A stretch of 64,000 bases of DNA from Fusibacter tunisiensis (GTDB taxonomy: Bacteria > Bacillota > Clostridia > Peptostreptococcales > Acidaminobacteraceae). This document shows positions 49,981 to 58,819 of the stretch, in pieces. The DNA is taken from the NCBI RefSeq assembly GCF_016908355.1, contig NZ_JAFBDT010000008.1, positions 19,248 through 83,247 on the forward strand. Reading direction: 5' to 3'. Both the position numbers and the translations under genes were made by a program. The stretch's first letter is position 1; every line of letters starts with the position of its first letter. Under the pieces are notes generated by a model. It saw nothing but the letters and a program-made list of their open reading frames with translations, was not told where the DNA came from and made no database searches.

Positions 49981-50376
49981 ATGGCTAAATCGATGCAATA
50001 TCAAGGTACTGGTAGAAGAAAAACCTCTGTCGCTAGAGTTAGATTACTTCCTGGAACAGGAAAGTTTATCGTAAATGGTCGAACAGTGGAAGAATACTTC
50101 AATTTCGATACACTTCGTAGAGAAGTACAAAGACCGCTTGGTCTGACAAATACTGCAGGAAAATTTGATGTATTTGTAAGAGTTGAAGGTGGCGGATTTA
50201 CTGGACAAGCAGGCGCTGTAAGACATGGTCTTTCAAGAGCACTTTTGCAAGTAGACGGTGAGTTCAGATCTATTCTTAAATCTGCAGGATTCTTAACAAG
50301 AGATCAAAGAATGAAAGAAAGAAAAAAATATGGTCTCAAAGCTGCGAGAAGAGCACCTCAATTCTCAAAGAGATAA
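49981..50376 (+). CDS. rpsI: 30S ribosomal protein S9
   Basis: The 131-residue protein has a C-terminal tail that reaches the P-site tRNA and ends [12 protein letters not shown]. The N-terminal [20 protein letters not shown] is typical. It lies 13 nt after rplM. Confidence 0.98.
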   Translation: MAKSMQYQGTGRRKTSVARVRLLPGTGKFIVNGRTVEEYFNFDTLRREVQRPLGLTNTAGKFDVFVRVEGGGFTGQAGAVRHGLSRALLQVDGEFRSILKSAGFLTRDQRMKERKKYGLKAARRAPQFSKR

Positions 50377-50388
50377 TTTTTTTATATC

Positions 50389-50426
50389 GCCTTCATGGGT
50401 ATCCCATGAAGGCTTTTGTTTTTTTG
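50389..50426 (+). terminator. Terminator after rpsI
   Basis: An 11-bp stem (GCCTTCATGGG / CCCATGAAGGC) with the loop TAT is followed by a long T run. Confidence 0.93.
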
Positions 50427-50435
50427 TGGTATAAT
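50427..50435 (+). promoter_or_regulatory. Extended -10 promoter for the MEMO-AMMECR1 gene
   Basis: TGG-TATAAT lies at the end of the rpsI terminator T run. No clear -35. Confidence 0.55.
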
Positions 50436-50461
50436 TGTATTAAAACTGAAAGGAGGCTTTT

Positions 50462-51910
50462 ATGTCATTTTTAGGCGCATTTTTAATGCCACATGCTCCT
50501 GTTCTAATTGATAAAATTGGAGATTGGCAAACAAATGATGTTCAAAAAACAGTAGCGTCTATGAAATCAATTGCAAATGAAATAGCAAAGCTTGACCCTG
50601 ACACTATTATTGTCATTTCACCACATGGGCCAATTTTTAGTGATGCTATCGCAATTTATAACCAAAGCGATTATAAGGGAGATTTTCATGCTTTTGGTGA
50701 ATTTTCCCTTCAATACAATTTTGTAAAAGATGCCGATTTTATTGCTCAATTGATTCAAACAAATGCGCAATGCAAGGGAGATTATTATCCAATAGATGAG
50801 CCATTATTTCAAACACACCAAATTTCAGAAAAATTGGATCATGGCGTGCTGGTGCCTCTACATTTTATTAATGAAGTCGTTTCCAGGCCCAAATATGTTT
50901 TTATGAGCTATGGTCATTTTTCTTATAAAAGACTAATGGAAAATGGGTATTTATTAAGGGCTGCAATTGAAGCGTTGGGGAAAAATATTGTTGTAATTGC
51001 CAGCGGCGACATGTCCCATGCGCTTAAAGATAACGGACCCTATGACTATCTTCCCGAAGGACCTCAGTTTGATAGCCTCATGGTGAAAGCTATTGACCAA
51101 AATAAACCATGGGACGTTTTTGCTGCATCAGAAAAAATGATTGCAGGTGCAAAGGAATGTGGTTTACGGTCTTATGCAATGCTGTTGGGCTTATTCCTTA
51201 AATCATCAATTGCCAGTAGGCTGTATTCGTATGAAGGCCCTTTTGGTGTTGGCTATCTTTGTGCTTCATTTTATGAAGTTGGCGTGGCGCATAGAGATTC
51301 ATGGTATGCGTCCTTAAATGAGATGTGGGAAAAAAGAACTGCTGAAAGTCGCCAAAAAGAACATCCCTATGTGCAATTTGCAAGAGCTGTTATCGCATCA
51401 AGAGTAAAAAGAATGGTCCCACCTAAAGTGATATTTCAAACAACTCATGTTGTGGTTGATGCGGTTCGGATTCAGATTTCAAATTTACAAGAAATTCAGT
51501 CTATTAAACGGGCGTGCTTTGTTTCAATCAAACAAGAGGGGCAGTTGAGAGGCTGTATTGGAACCCTATTTCCGGTATATGATAATCTTTTGATTGAAAT
51601 CTATCACAACGCTATGGCTGCAGCCACAAAGGATGGCCGTTTTTATCCTATACAAGTTGAGGAATTAAACAACTTAACAGTATCAGTGGATGTTTTATCA
51701 GATATGGAGCGTGTGGCTAATTTTGATGGTCTTGATCCCAAAAAATATGGTGTTTATTTAATTTCAAATAGAAAAAATGGTGTTCTTTTGCCTGATTTAG
51801 AGGGTATCAAAACTGTAGAAGAACAAGTTGGAATAGCCGCATCAAAAGGTGGATTCCTTGTGGAAGAGATTGAGGAAATGTATCGTTTTACAGTGGACAG
51901 ATTTTCTTAA
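50462..51910 (+). CDS. MEMO-AMMECR1 fusion protein (AmmeMemoRadiSam system A/B)
   Basis: A 482-residue two-domain protein. Residues 1 to about 280 have the MEMO/class III extradiol dioxygenase (LigB-like) fold, with candidate metal ligands His11 (MPHAPV), His55 (SPHGP), His152 (YGHFSY) and Asp183/His186 (SGDMSHAL). Residues from about 300 to the end are an AMMECR1 domain with the hallmark LRGCIGTLFP (Cys365). In many prokaryotes these two plus a radical SAM enzyme form the AmmeMemoRadiSam set, whose reaction is not established. Here MEMO and AMMECR1 are fused, supporting a joint function, and no radical SAM partner lies in the window. It has its own promoter region, and a DnaA-box cluster follows. 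Confidence 0.9.
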   Translation: MSFLGAFLMPHAPVLIDKIGDWQTNDVQKTVASMKSIANEIAKLDPDTIIVISPHGPIFSDAIAIYNQSDYKGDFHAFGEFSLQYNFVKDADFIAQLIQTNAQCKGDYYPIDEPLFQTHQISEKLDHGVLVPLHFINEVVSRPKYVFMSYGHFSYKRLMENGYLLRAAIEALGKNIVVIASGDMSHALKDNGPYDYLPEGPQFDSLMVKAIDQNKPWDVFAASEKMIAGAKECGLRSYAMLLGLFLKSSIASRLYSYEGPFGVGYLCASFYEVGVAHRDSWYASLNEMWEKRTAESRQKEHPYVQFARAVIASRVKRMVPPKVIFQTTHVVVDAVRIQISNLQEIQSIKRACFVSIKQEGQLRGCIGTLFPVYDNLLIEIYHNAMAAATKDGRFYPIQVEELNNLTVSVDVLSDMERVANFDGLDPKKYGVYLISNRKNGVLLPDLEGIKTVEEQVGIAASKGGFLVEEIEEMYRFTVDRFS

Positions 51911-51913
51911 ACC

Positions 51914-52015
51914 TGTGGGTTAATTGTTGATAGTGTGGATAAAATATAAAAAACCCATGGTTTAGCCATTTTGGAAATGAAATTATCCACATTATATATA
52001 GAAAGTTGTTGATAA
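51914..52015. other. Cluster of DnaA-box-like sites
   Basis: Two perfect consensus boxes in opposite orientation, TGTGGATAA (51934-51942) and TTATCCACA (51983-51991), are joined by TGTTGATAA (52007-52015, one mismatch). Weaker matches are TGTTGATAG (51925-51933) and TGTGGGTTA (51914-51922). The sequence between and after them is AT-rich (AAAATATAAAAAA, ATTATATATA). It fills the gap between two genes unrelated to replication. It looks like an origin fragment or a DnaA titration/regulatory site; it may instead regulate the GH18 gene. Confidence 0.6.
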
Positions 52016-52040
52016 TTGATATAGAAATAGGAGCCCTAAT

Positions 52041-53828
52041 ATGAAGAAGATTTTTTATGGTATTGCATCGCTAATCCTAACAGTTACAATCTTGGTTGGT
52101 CTTGTTTTAAGCGTCAATATAGACTTGAACATAAAAATTAGAAAACAGATTTACAGATGGCTTCAGGACTACGAAATTGTTCAGGTCACACCGTCTATTT
52201 ATTGGGTGGATAATGGTGGCATCACTGAAATTGAGCACAGTAAACAATTGATGTCCAGATATTTGGAAACTGGATTAACGTATGTCAATATTGACTGGAT
52301 ACTGGATTCTGCAACAACATACCATATAGATGAGACGATAAAGAAGATCGAGATTATTCGTAACAATGACTTGATTGAAATCAATGCAGGTGGAAACATT
52401 GCAGTAAATGGTGTGGCTCAAGAAGATAAAGTTGAATGGATTTCAGTTGATGGACTGAATTATCTTGCATATGAGCCGCTTACAAAAATAGATGTCTTGG
52501 ATCGTTTTGGGATTGCTCAGCAATCCATTACGGAAAATGGAAACATTATTTTTGTTAATGAAAAGACGCCAATGGATACTTTTCAAGTAACAGAAGAAAC
52601 ACTTGTTTTTTCTACTGAAGAAAGTATACGTGACTATTACAAGTCGGTTCAAAATGATAGTTTCTATTATGGCATCAAGAATCTTTTTAATAAGCCAGAA
52701 GTTTTGGGTGATGCTCAAGGCCAAACAGTATGGGTTCAAAATATAGAAAACGACTTATATAAGGTCGTTGGTTCTGACAACTCGGTTGGATATGTTTCAA
52801 TTGAAACCCCACAAGCGGTTGTCACTAGACCCGTAAATTATTTCCATGAGAATAGAAACCTAAGTTTAGAAGAACCCGTTTATCTTACATGGGAGGCAGT
52901 TTACAGTTATAATCCCGACCCTGAAAAAATACCGAATATGAGTGGGCTAAATGTCATATCCCCAACATGGTATGAACTCGTAGACAGTTCTGGGAATGTT
53001 TCTGAAAAGGTATCTCAAACGTATTTACAATGGGCAGAAGAACAAGGGTATCAGGTTTGGGCTTTGGTATCTAATGCATTTGATATTGACAGAACACATG
53101 CTTTTTTGCATGATTCAAAGGCTCGGCGAAAATTTATTGACTATATGGTAGATGAGGCGGTTACAAACGGATATCATGGTATTAACATTGATTTTGAAAA
53201 TGTCTATATGGCAGATCGAGATGCACTCACACATTTTGTGAACGCATTTAAGGTGGCGGCCTATGCGAATAATCTTATTCTTTCAATGGATGTTACTGTG
53301 ATGGGTGGGAGTGACAATTGGTCTAAGTGCTATGACCATCAGAAGCTAGGGCATATAGTTGACTATTTAATTGTTATGACGTATGATGAATTTTGGCAAA
53401 GTAGCCCAATAAGTGGGCCTGTTGCGTCTTTTGATTGGGTCAACAAGCACATGATTCAGCTTGCAAGTGTTGTTCAATCTGAAAAATTGGTATTGGGCCT
53501 TCCAACCTATACACGTGTTTGGCGGGAGAAGCCTTCAAACTCAAAGGCAAATGCAATGACAACGTCTGCAACAGCGATAGGCATGTCAGCACAAAATGCC
53601 TTAATTGAGAAATATGACTTGGAACTGATCTGGGACGATACGGATAGATTGTATTATGCAACCTTTTTTGAAGAAGATGCCCATGTAAAAATGTGGGTAG
53701 AAACTGCTGAAACCTTGTCCATTCGCGCGGATTTAGTCAATCAACTAAACTTAGGTGGTATTGCATTATGGCGTAGAGGTTTCGAGACCCAGGATGTTTG
53801 GGACGCTTTAAATAAAGTGATAAATTAG
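52041..53828 (+). CDS. GH18-family glycoside hydrolase, membrane-anchored
   Basis: The 595-residue protein has an N-terminal membrane segment (residues 4-25). A region at about 60-165 resembles the stalk domain of clostridial surface proteins, followed by an SH3-like segment (about 195-265). A C-terminal GH18 TIM barrel runs from about 300 to 595. The catalytic motif is GYHGINIDFEN with Asp384 and the acid Glu386. The first two aspartates of the classical DxxDxDxE are replaced, as in spore-cortex-lytic relatives such as YaaH/SleL. Further GH18 features are DYLIVMTYDEFWQSS and LVLGLPTYTRVW. The likely substrate is peptidoglycan or chitin-like glycans outside the cell. It runs with the two genes that follow it. 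Confidence 0.9.
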   Translation: MKKIFYGIASLILTVTILVGLVLSVNIDLNIKIRKQIYRWLQDYEIVQVTPSIYWVDNGGITEIEHSKQLMSRYLETGLTYVNIDWILDSATTYHIDETIKKIEIIRNNDLIEINAGGNIAVNGVAQEDKVEWISVDGLNYLAYEPLTKIDVLDRFGIAQQSITENGNIIFVNEKTPMDTFQVTEETLVFSTEESIRDYYKSVQNDSFYYGIKNLFNKPEVLGDAQGQTVWVQNIENDLYKVVGSDNSVGYVSIETPQAVVTRPVNYFHENRNLSLEEPVYLTWEAVYSYNPDPEKIPNMSGLNVISPTWYELVDSSGNVSEKVSQTYLQWAEEQGYQVWALVSNAFDIDRTHAFLHDSKARRKFIDYMVDEAVTNGYHGINIDFENVYMADRDALTHFVNAFKVAAYANNLILSMDVTVMGGSDNWSKCYDHQKLGHIVDYLIVMTYDEFWQSSPISGPVASFDWVNKHMIQLASVVQSEKLVLGLPTYTRVWREKPSNSKANAMTTSATAIGMSAQNALIEKYDLELIWDDTDRLYYATFFEEDAHVKMWVETAETLSIRADLVNQLNLGGIALWRRGFETQDVWDALNKVIN

Positions 53829-53836
53829 AGGTGACT

Positions 53837-54067
53837 ATGCGGCAATATGGATTGGTGTATAATGGAAAAAAGGTATTTGCTTACTATGTGCTCTTAATTA
53901 TTGGGCTCGCGCTGATTTTTGGTGGGATAATTTCGTTTTACAACCATCGTCAAACTGTAAATTTCAAATTATCTGACGAAGAGATTATAGAGCGGGCAAG
54001 AGATCTGGGGATGATTGAACTTAAAGAGCAATTAAATAATGGAGAAAAAGATGATTCGAGTCAATGA
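53837..54067 (+). CDS. Small membrane protein of unknown function
   Basis: The 76-residue protein has one membrane helix at about 13-34 (VFAYYVLLIIGLALIFGGII) and a short charged tail with LSDEEIIERARDLGM. I recall the DEEIIERAxxLGM pattern in other small clostridial membrane proteins, without a known role. ATG 53837 is five bases from AGAGG. It sits nine bases after the GH18 gene and overlaps the flavoprotein gene by 17 nt, so it is part of that operon. Confidence 0.75.
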   Translation: MRQYGLVYNGKKVFAYYVLLIIGLALIFGGIISFYNHRQTVNFKLSDEEIIERARDLGMIELKEQLNNGEKDDSSQ

Positions 54068-55700
54068 AATTAAATTTAGACTAGAGGAACCGCTTTCAAA
54101 AGAGGCGGTTCTTCGTAAATTAAGTGGAAAATTGAAAATTAAACCTGAAATGATTTTGTCATATCAAATTGTCAGAGAATCTGTGGATGCACGCAAGGGC
54201 ATTCAATATACGTATACAATTGATGTTGCGGTTAAAAATGAAAAATATCTTTTGGATAAGAGTTTCGTATTAGCACCAAAACCGTTTGTACCAATTGATT
54301 TAAGAGAACCCTATTGTCATAAAAAAAATGAAGAAAAGAGCGACCGTCCCGTTGTAATTGGATTTGGTCCGGCAGGATTATTTGCTGCGTTACAACTTGC
54401 AAGAGCAGGCCTTAAGCCAATCGTTATTGAAAAAGGAGAGCCTGTAGAAATAAGAACTAAGACAGTTGATCGATTTTGGAGAGAAGGTGTTTTAAATCCC
54501 AACTCAAATGTACAGTTTGGAGAAGGCGGTGCAGGGACATTTTCAGATGGAAAACTCACAACGCGGATTAAAGATCCTAGAATTGAGTTTGTTATTTCCC
54601 AATTAATAGAGTTTGGTGCGCCAAATGAGATTTCTTATAAAAACAAGCCACATATTGGGACGGATGTTTTAAAAGGCGTTGTTCGGAATATTAGAAATCA
54701 CATCTTGAGCTTGGGTGGGGAAATTAGGTTTAAAACAGAGGTTGTGGATATTATTATGGATTCACAATTGTCAGAGATAAAAGGGGTAAAATGTTCAGAT
54801 GGAAATGATTTGGAAACCTCTCATGTTATTGCTGCAGTTGGACATAGTGCCCGGCAGTTTTATGAGATGTTGCTAAAAAACGGAATAAAAATGGAACGGA
54901 AACCTTTTGCTGTGGGGTTGCGAATAGAGCACCCACAGGAGATAATCAATTCCGCTCAATATGGGATGGCATATAAAAATCCAAAATTAGGTGCTGCAGA
55001 GTACAAATTGACGTATCAAACGTCTAAGGGAAGGAGCGTTTATTCATTTTGTATGTGTCCGGGAGGTGAAGTTGTAGGGGCAGCGTCTGAACTTGGTGGC
55101 TTGGTTGTTAATGGTATGAGCTATCAAAGTAGAAATTTACCCAATGCGAACAGTGCTTTGCTTGTAAATGTAATGCCAACGGATCTGGGGAGTGACCATG
55201 TCCTTGCGGGCATAGAATTTCAACGCAGTCTTGAAAAACGCGCCTTTGAAATGGGGGGCTCAAGCTATAAAGCACCCATACAATTGGTAGGTGATTTTTT
55301 AGGCGGTCCTACAGTTTGTGATTCTGTTAGCAAAGTGTATGGTGAGTGGGCAGAAGTAGAATTTGATGCGTTGAAACCATCACATAGATTTGGAACAAAA
55401 CCTGTTGATTTAAAAGCCCTCTTGCCAAAATTTATCTGGGAAGCCATTGAAGAAGCTTTGCCAGAATTCAACAAAAAAATTAAAGGCTTTTCAGATCGAA
55501 GGGCTGTGCTTACAGGTGTTGAATCTAGAAGTTCATCCCCAGTTAGAATTATGAGAAATACCGAGTCTTTGGAATCGATTAGCTTAAAAGGATTTTTTCC
55601 TTCTGGAGAAGGCGCAGGATATTCCGGCGGCATAACATCATCTGCCGTGGATGGTTTAAAGTGTGCTGAAAAGGTGATTGAATCCCTGTTAATAAATTAA
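54051..55700 (+). CDS. FAD-dependent dehydrogenase, COG2509 type
   Basis: The 549-residue flavoprotein has the dinucleotide-binding motif VIGFGPAGLFAALQLARAG (Gly104 onward), NVQFGEGGAGTFSDGKLTTR and the C-terminal FAD motif FFPSGEGAGYSGGITSSAVDG. These match the uncharacterised dehydrogenase family COG2509, widespread in Firmicutes, substrate unknown. The start at 54051 has GGAG six bases upstream; ATG 54039 is less likely. It overlaps the small membrane protein gene. Confidence 0.88.
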   Translation: MIRVNEIKFRLEEPLSKEAVLRKLSGKLKIKPEMILSYQIVRESVDARKGIQYTYTIDVAVKNEKYLLDKSFVLAPKPFVPIDLREPYCHKKNEEKSDRPVVIGFGPAGLFAALQLARAGLKPIVIEKGEPVEIRTKTVDRFWREGVLNPNSNVQFGEGGAGTFSDGKLTTRIKDPRIEFVISQLIEFGAPNEISYKNKPHIGTDVLKGVVRNIRNHILSLGGEIRFKTEVVDIIMDSQLSEIKGVKCSDGNDLETSHVIAAVGHSARQFYEMLLKNGIKMERKPFAVGLRIEHPQEIINSAQYGMAYKNPKLGAAEYKLTYQTSKGRSVYSFCMCPGGEVVGAASELGGLVVNGMSYQSRNLPNANSALLVNVMPTDLGSDHVLAGIEFQRSLEKRAFEMGGSSYKAPIQLVGDFLGGPTVCDSVSKVYGEWAEVEFDALKPSHRFGTKPVDLKALLPKFIWEAIEEALPEFNKKIKGFSDRRAVLTGVESRSSSPVRIMRNTESLESISLKGFFPSGEGAGYSGGITSSAVDGLKCAEKVIESLLIN

Positions 55701-55734
55701 CTTTTGTTGTTCGCATAGAAATAAATTTATATTA

Positions 55735-55763
55735 TTGCACATCCTTCAAACATCTGTTACAAT
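55735..55763 (+). promoter_or_regulatory. Candidate promoter of the NSS transporter
   Basis: TTGCAC (55735-55740), 17 bp and an extended -10 TGT-TACAAT (55755-55763). A terminator-like hairpin starts about 10 bases downstream. Confidence 0.5.
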
Positions 55764-55773
55764 TTATTAAAAT

Positions 55774-55815
55774 TTATAAGGCTACTAAAAATTTGTTAGC
55801 CTTATAATTTTTTTT
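55774..55815 (+). terminator. Hairpin with T run before the NSS transporter
   Basis: TTATAAGGCTA (55774-55784) and TAGCCTTATAA (55797-55807) form 11 bp, followed by an eight-T run. It can end the flavoprotein operon, or attenuate transcripts from the promoter just upstream. Confidence 0.8.
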
Positions 55816-55851
55816 GATAACTGACTATAAAACTAAAGAAGGAAGGTGCTT

Positions 55852-57270
55852 ATGGAAAATTTAAATGGTAAGCAAAGAGACAATTGGGGATCTCGGTTAG
55901 GCTTTGTCATGGCAGCAGCTGGATCTGCTGTAGGCCTGGGGAACATCTGGAGATTTCCGTACACAACTGGAGAAAATGGTGGTAGCGCATTTATTATTAT
56001 TTATTTGGTATTCGTTTTTGTTATTGGATTAAGTGTTATGACTGCAGAACTCGCCGTAGGTAGAAGAACCCAGTTGGCAGCAGTGGGTGCCTTTAAGAAA
56101 TACTCAAACAGATGGACCTTTGCCGGTGTGCTTGGTGTAATCTCAGCATTCTTTATTATGGGCTTTTATCCTGTAGTAGGGGGCTGGGCGATGGCATATG
56201 TGGTAAAAACTTTCACTGGGCTATTAAGCAATGCCTCGGCAGTAGGCGATTCATTTGGCGCATTTATCTCAGCACCAATTGAGCCCCTCTTCTGGTTTAT
56301 TCTTTTCCTTTTGGCCAATGTTGTAATTGTTATTAAAGGGATTTCAGGCGGAATTGAAAAAGCAGGCAAGATATTAATGCCAACATTATTTGTACTCTTT
56401 ATCTTTTTAGCCATTAGAAGCGTTACGCTTGAGGGTGCAGGAGCTGGTTTAGAATTCCTCTTTAAACCAGATTTTTCAAAGGTAACAGGAGAGACATTTT
56501 TAGCTGCACTGGGACAAGCATTCTTCTCACTAAGTTTAGGTATGGGGTGTATGATCACATACGGAAGTTACTTAAGTAAAAAAGAAAATTTACCACAAAA
56601 TGCTTTAATCGTCACAACGTTGGATACTGCTGTTGCGATTCTTGCAGGTATTGCAATCTTCCCAGCACTATTTGCATTTAATATGGAACCAGCTGCAGGA
56701 CCTGGACTTGTATTTGTAGTTGTTCCTACTATTTTTGCTCAAATGGGTGCACTGGGCTATCTTTTTTCGGCCGTGTTCTTTGTTGCCTTAACAGTGGCAG
56801 CTTTAACGTCTTCAGTATCATTGCTTGAAGTTGTTGTATCATACCTTATTGATCAAAAAAATATGGAGAGAAAGCCAGCGGTTATTTTAACAGTTGTCAT
56901 CATGGGTATTTTCGGAATTTTCGCTTCCTTGTCTATGGGTGTTTTAGGGGATGTAAAAATTCTAGGTGTTATCTTCTTTGATTTCTTAGATATTTTGACT
57001 GATAAAATTTTCTTGGCAATTGGCGGTATGCTTCTTGCAATATTTGTTGGATGGGTTGTTAAGAAAGAAGACTTACAGGATGAACTTACAAATAGCGGGA
57101 CTGTTAAATTTGGACTTTTCAATGTTTGGTACAATTTGGTGAAATATGTAATTCCATTTGCTGTAGCTATTATTGCTGTAGCGGGAATTATATCTATTAC
57201 AGAAACTGGTCTAATGCTGTTCGGCTTAGCCGTAATTGCAGTTTTGGTTCTGGTTTCAAAAAAATTATAG
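55852..57270 (+). CDS. Sodium-dependent transporter, NSS (SNF) family
   Basis: The 472-residue LeuT-fold symporter has the first unwound helix and sodium site in GSAVGLGNIWRFPYTTGENG (25-44). Some 11 to 12 hydrophobic segments are visible. Bacterial members usually import amino acids with sodium; the substrate cannot be read from sequence. ATG 55852 is used with GGAAGG five bases upstream; the in-frame GTG 55846 overlaps it. It is followed by a terminator that faces pyrI. Confidence 0.93.
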   Translation: MENLNGKQRDNWGSRLGFVMAAAGSAVGLGNIWRFPYTTGENGGSAFIIIYLVFVFVIGLSVMTAELAVGRRTQLAAVGAFKKYSNRWTFAGVLGVISAFFIMGFYPVVGGWAMAYVVKTFTGLLSNASAVGDSFGAFISAPIEPLFWFILFLLANVVIVIKGISGGIEKAGKILMPTLFVLFIFLAIRSVTLEGAGAGLEFLFKPDFSKVTGETFLAALGQAFFSLSLGMGCMITYGSYLSKKENLPQNALIVTTLDTAVAILAGIAIFPALFAFNMEPAAGPGLVFVVVPTIFAQMGALGYLFSAVFFVALTVAALTSSVSLLEVVVSYLIDQKNMERKPAVILTVVIMGIFGIFASLSMGVLGDVKILGVIFFDFLDILTDKIFLAIGGMLLAIFVGWVVKKEDLQDELTNSGTVKFGLFNVWYNLVKYVIPFAVAIIAVAGIISITETGLMLFGLAVIAVLVLVSKKL

Positions 57271-57296
57271 GATTAACGACATTTTATAAATGTCTA

Positions 57297-57329
57297 AGGC
57301 CAAGCAAATATGCTTGGCCTCTTTTTTAT
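57297..57329 (+). terminator. Terminator after the NSS transporter
   Basis: AGGCCAAGCA and TGCTTGGCCT form a perfect 10-bp stem with the loop AATA, followed by CTTTTTT. It touches the end of the convergent pyrI gene. Confidence 0.9.
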
Positions 57330-57754
57330 AATCTATATACCGTGATTTCTTCGCAATAATTACATTCATATTCGGCTTTGCCATTTGAAGACAAAAGTTT
57401 GAAAGTGGGAATGGCATAATCATCAGAATGCGTGATACATCTCGGGTTACTGCATTTAAGCCCTCCTGTAATGGTTTCAGGTATTTTAACGTGTACTTTT
57501 CGTGTTAAAGCATCATTGACAATGTAGTTAACCGTAATGCTTTGGCTGATTAGTCCTAAAAGCTCCAAGTTAACTGAAGACACATTTTCAATTTTTATGA
57601 TATCTTTCTTACCAAGTACATTACTTTTAACATTCATAAGTAGGACCATGGGATCTTCCATATCTGAAAATAGAAGGCTAAAAACTTTTAACCCTTTTCC
57701 AGCTGGAATGTGATCAATAACAACGCCATTTTTAATACCATTAACCTCTAACAT
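57326..57754 (-). CDS. pyrI: Aspartate carbamoyltransferase regulatory subunit
   Basis: The 142-residue PyrI gives nucleotide allostery to ATCase. It has an N-terminal effector-binding domain and a C-terminal zinc domain with Cys101, Cys106, Cys131 and Cys134 (CSNPRC and CNYC). It overlaps pyrB by 14 nt, so the subunits are coupled. Its presence means class B-type ATCase sensitive to ATP and CTP/UTP, in addition to the RNA-level control seen upstream. Confidence 0.96.
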   Translation of the reverse strand: MLEVNGIKNGVVIDHIPAGKGLKVFSLLFSDMEDPMVLLMNVKSNVLGKKDIIKIENVSSVNLELLGLISQSITVNYIVNDALTRKVHVKIPETITGGLKCSNPRCITHSDDYAIPTFKLLSSNGKAEYECNYCEEITVYRL

Positions 57755-58670
57755 AGGGACCCACCTCCAAAAGTTTTGCCATTAATGCCATACGCACATA
57801 CACACCCATTTCAGATTGTTCAAAATACACCGCTCTAGGATCATCATCCACGTCATAGGCAATTTCGTTGACTCGTGGAAGGGGATGCATTATAATCATA
57901 TCTTTTTTTGCATTTTTGAGTTTGTCGCGTGTTAATTTAAAAGAGTTTTTTAACTTCAAATAATCGGCCTCATTAAAAAAGCGTTCTTTTTGGATGCGTG
58001 TCATATAAAACACATCTACTTCGCTGATAACATCTTCCATGTAAGGGGACTCAATGAAATCAACAGTGTACTTTTCAGTCAGTTGACGTTTTAAAGCAGA
58101 GGGTAGTTTTAATTCTTCCGGTGAAACAAGATAGAATCTTTTCGTACCAAATCTTGCCATTGTTCGAATCAGTGAATGCACGGTTCTGCCATATTTTAAA
58201 TCTCCACAGAAAGCCATTGTGTGCCCTGTAATTTGGCCTTTAAATCGCTTAATTGTGATAAGATCCGTTAGTGTTTGAGTTGGATGTTGGTGTCCCCCAT
58301 CACCGCCATTGATAATAGGTATTTTTGAATAGTTAGCTGCAACTTTAGGTGCACCTTCTTTGGGGTGACGCATAACCACAATATCCGCATAGTAATTCAT
58401 TACGCGTATGGTGTCGGCCAAACTCTCCCCTTTTTTAGCGGACGTTGTATCCGCGTCTGAGAAACCAATTACATTACCGCCCATACGCATCATAGCACTG
58501 TCAAAACTAAATTTAGTTCTCGTGCTTGGTTCAAAGAATAGAGATGCCAAAATTTTGCCTTTACAGATTTCTGAATAGGCTTGGGGTGATTGGTAAATTT
58601 TTAGGCCTGTGTCCACCAATTCTTGAATTTCTTCAAGTGATAAATCTTCTGGTTCTACTAAGTGTCTCAT
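57741..58670 (-). CDS. pyrB: Aspartate carbamoyltransferase catalytic subunit
   Basis: The 309-residue enzyme condenses carbamoyl phosphate and aspartate in the second step of UMP synthesis. The carbamoyl phosphate motif is FFEPSTRTKFSF (Ser49-Thr52), the aspartate loop includes GDGGHQHPTQTL and the C-terminal part HPLPRVNEI. AAGGAGG precedes the ATG on the minus strand. Transcribed divergently from pyrC. Confidence 0.97.
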   Translation of the reverse strand: MRHLVEPEDLSLEEIQELVDTGLKIYQSPQAYSEICKGKILASLFFEPSTRTKFSFDSAMMRMGGNVIGFSDADTTSAKKGESLADTIRVMNYYADIVVMRHPKEGAPKVAANYSKIPIINGGDGGHQHPTQTLTDLITIKRFKGQITGHTMAFCGDLKYGRTVHSLIRTMARFGTKRFYLVSPEELKLPSALKRQLTEKYTVDFIESPYMEDVISEVDVFYMTRIQKERFFNEADYLKLKNSFKLTRDKLKNAKKDMIIMHPLPRVNEIAYDVDDDPRAVYFEQSEMGVYVRMALMAKLLEVGPYVRG

Positions 58671-58710
58671 TTTTCCTCCTTGTGATCTCTCTGAATCAGT
58701 TTAAAGTAAG

Positions 58711-58743
58711 AAATAAAAAAACCTTCGCCAAGCAGCAAAGGTT
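58711..58743 (-). terminator. Attenuator terminator of pyrBI
   Basis: On the minus strand AACCTTTGC and GCGAAGGTT pair over 9 bp with one wobble around TGCTTG, followed by a seven-base T run. It lies between the PyrR-type hairpin and pyrB. Confidence 0.85.
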
Positions 58744-58771
58744 AGTGTTGAATACATCAACTAATTTTATT

Positions 58772-58801
58772 CCTTTTCAACCTCTCGGGTCAAATTAAAG
58801 G
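58772..58801 (-). promoter_or_regulatory. PyrR-type binding hairpin, pyrBI leader
   Basis: The minus strand reads CCTTT-AAT-TTGAC, then the loop CCGAGAG, then GTTGA-AAAGG. The split stem with a purine-rich GAGAG loop matches the anti-antiterminator that PyrR binds with UMP. It lies upstream of the intrinsic terminator. Confidence 0.8.
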
Positions 58802-58819
58802 TATTCACTTGTCGGAGTA

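Noticed and set aside
51911..52040. Calling this gap the chromosomal oriC
   Set aside because: DnaA boxes are present, but dnaA, dnaN and rpmH are not in view and no skew calculation was possible; kept as a DnaA-box cluster only.
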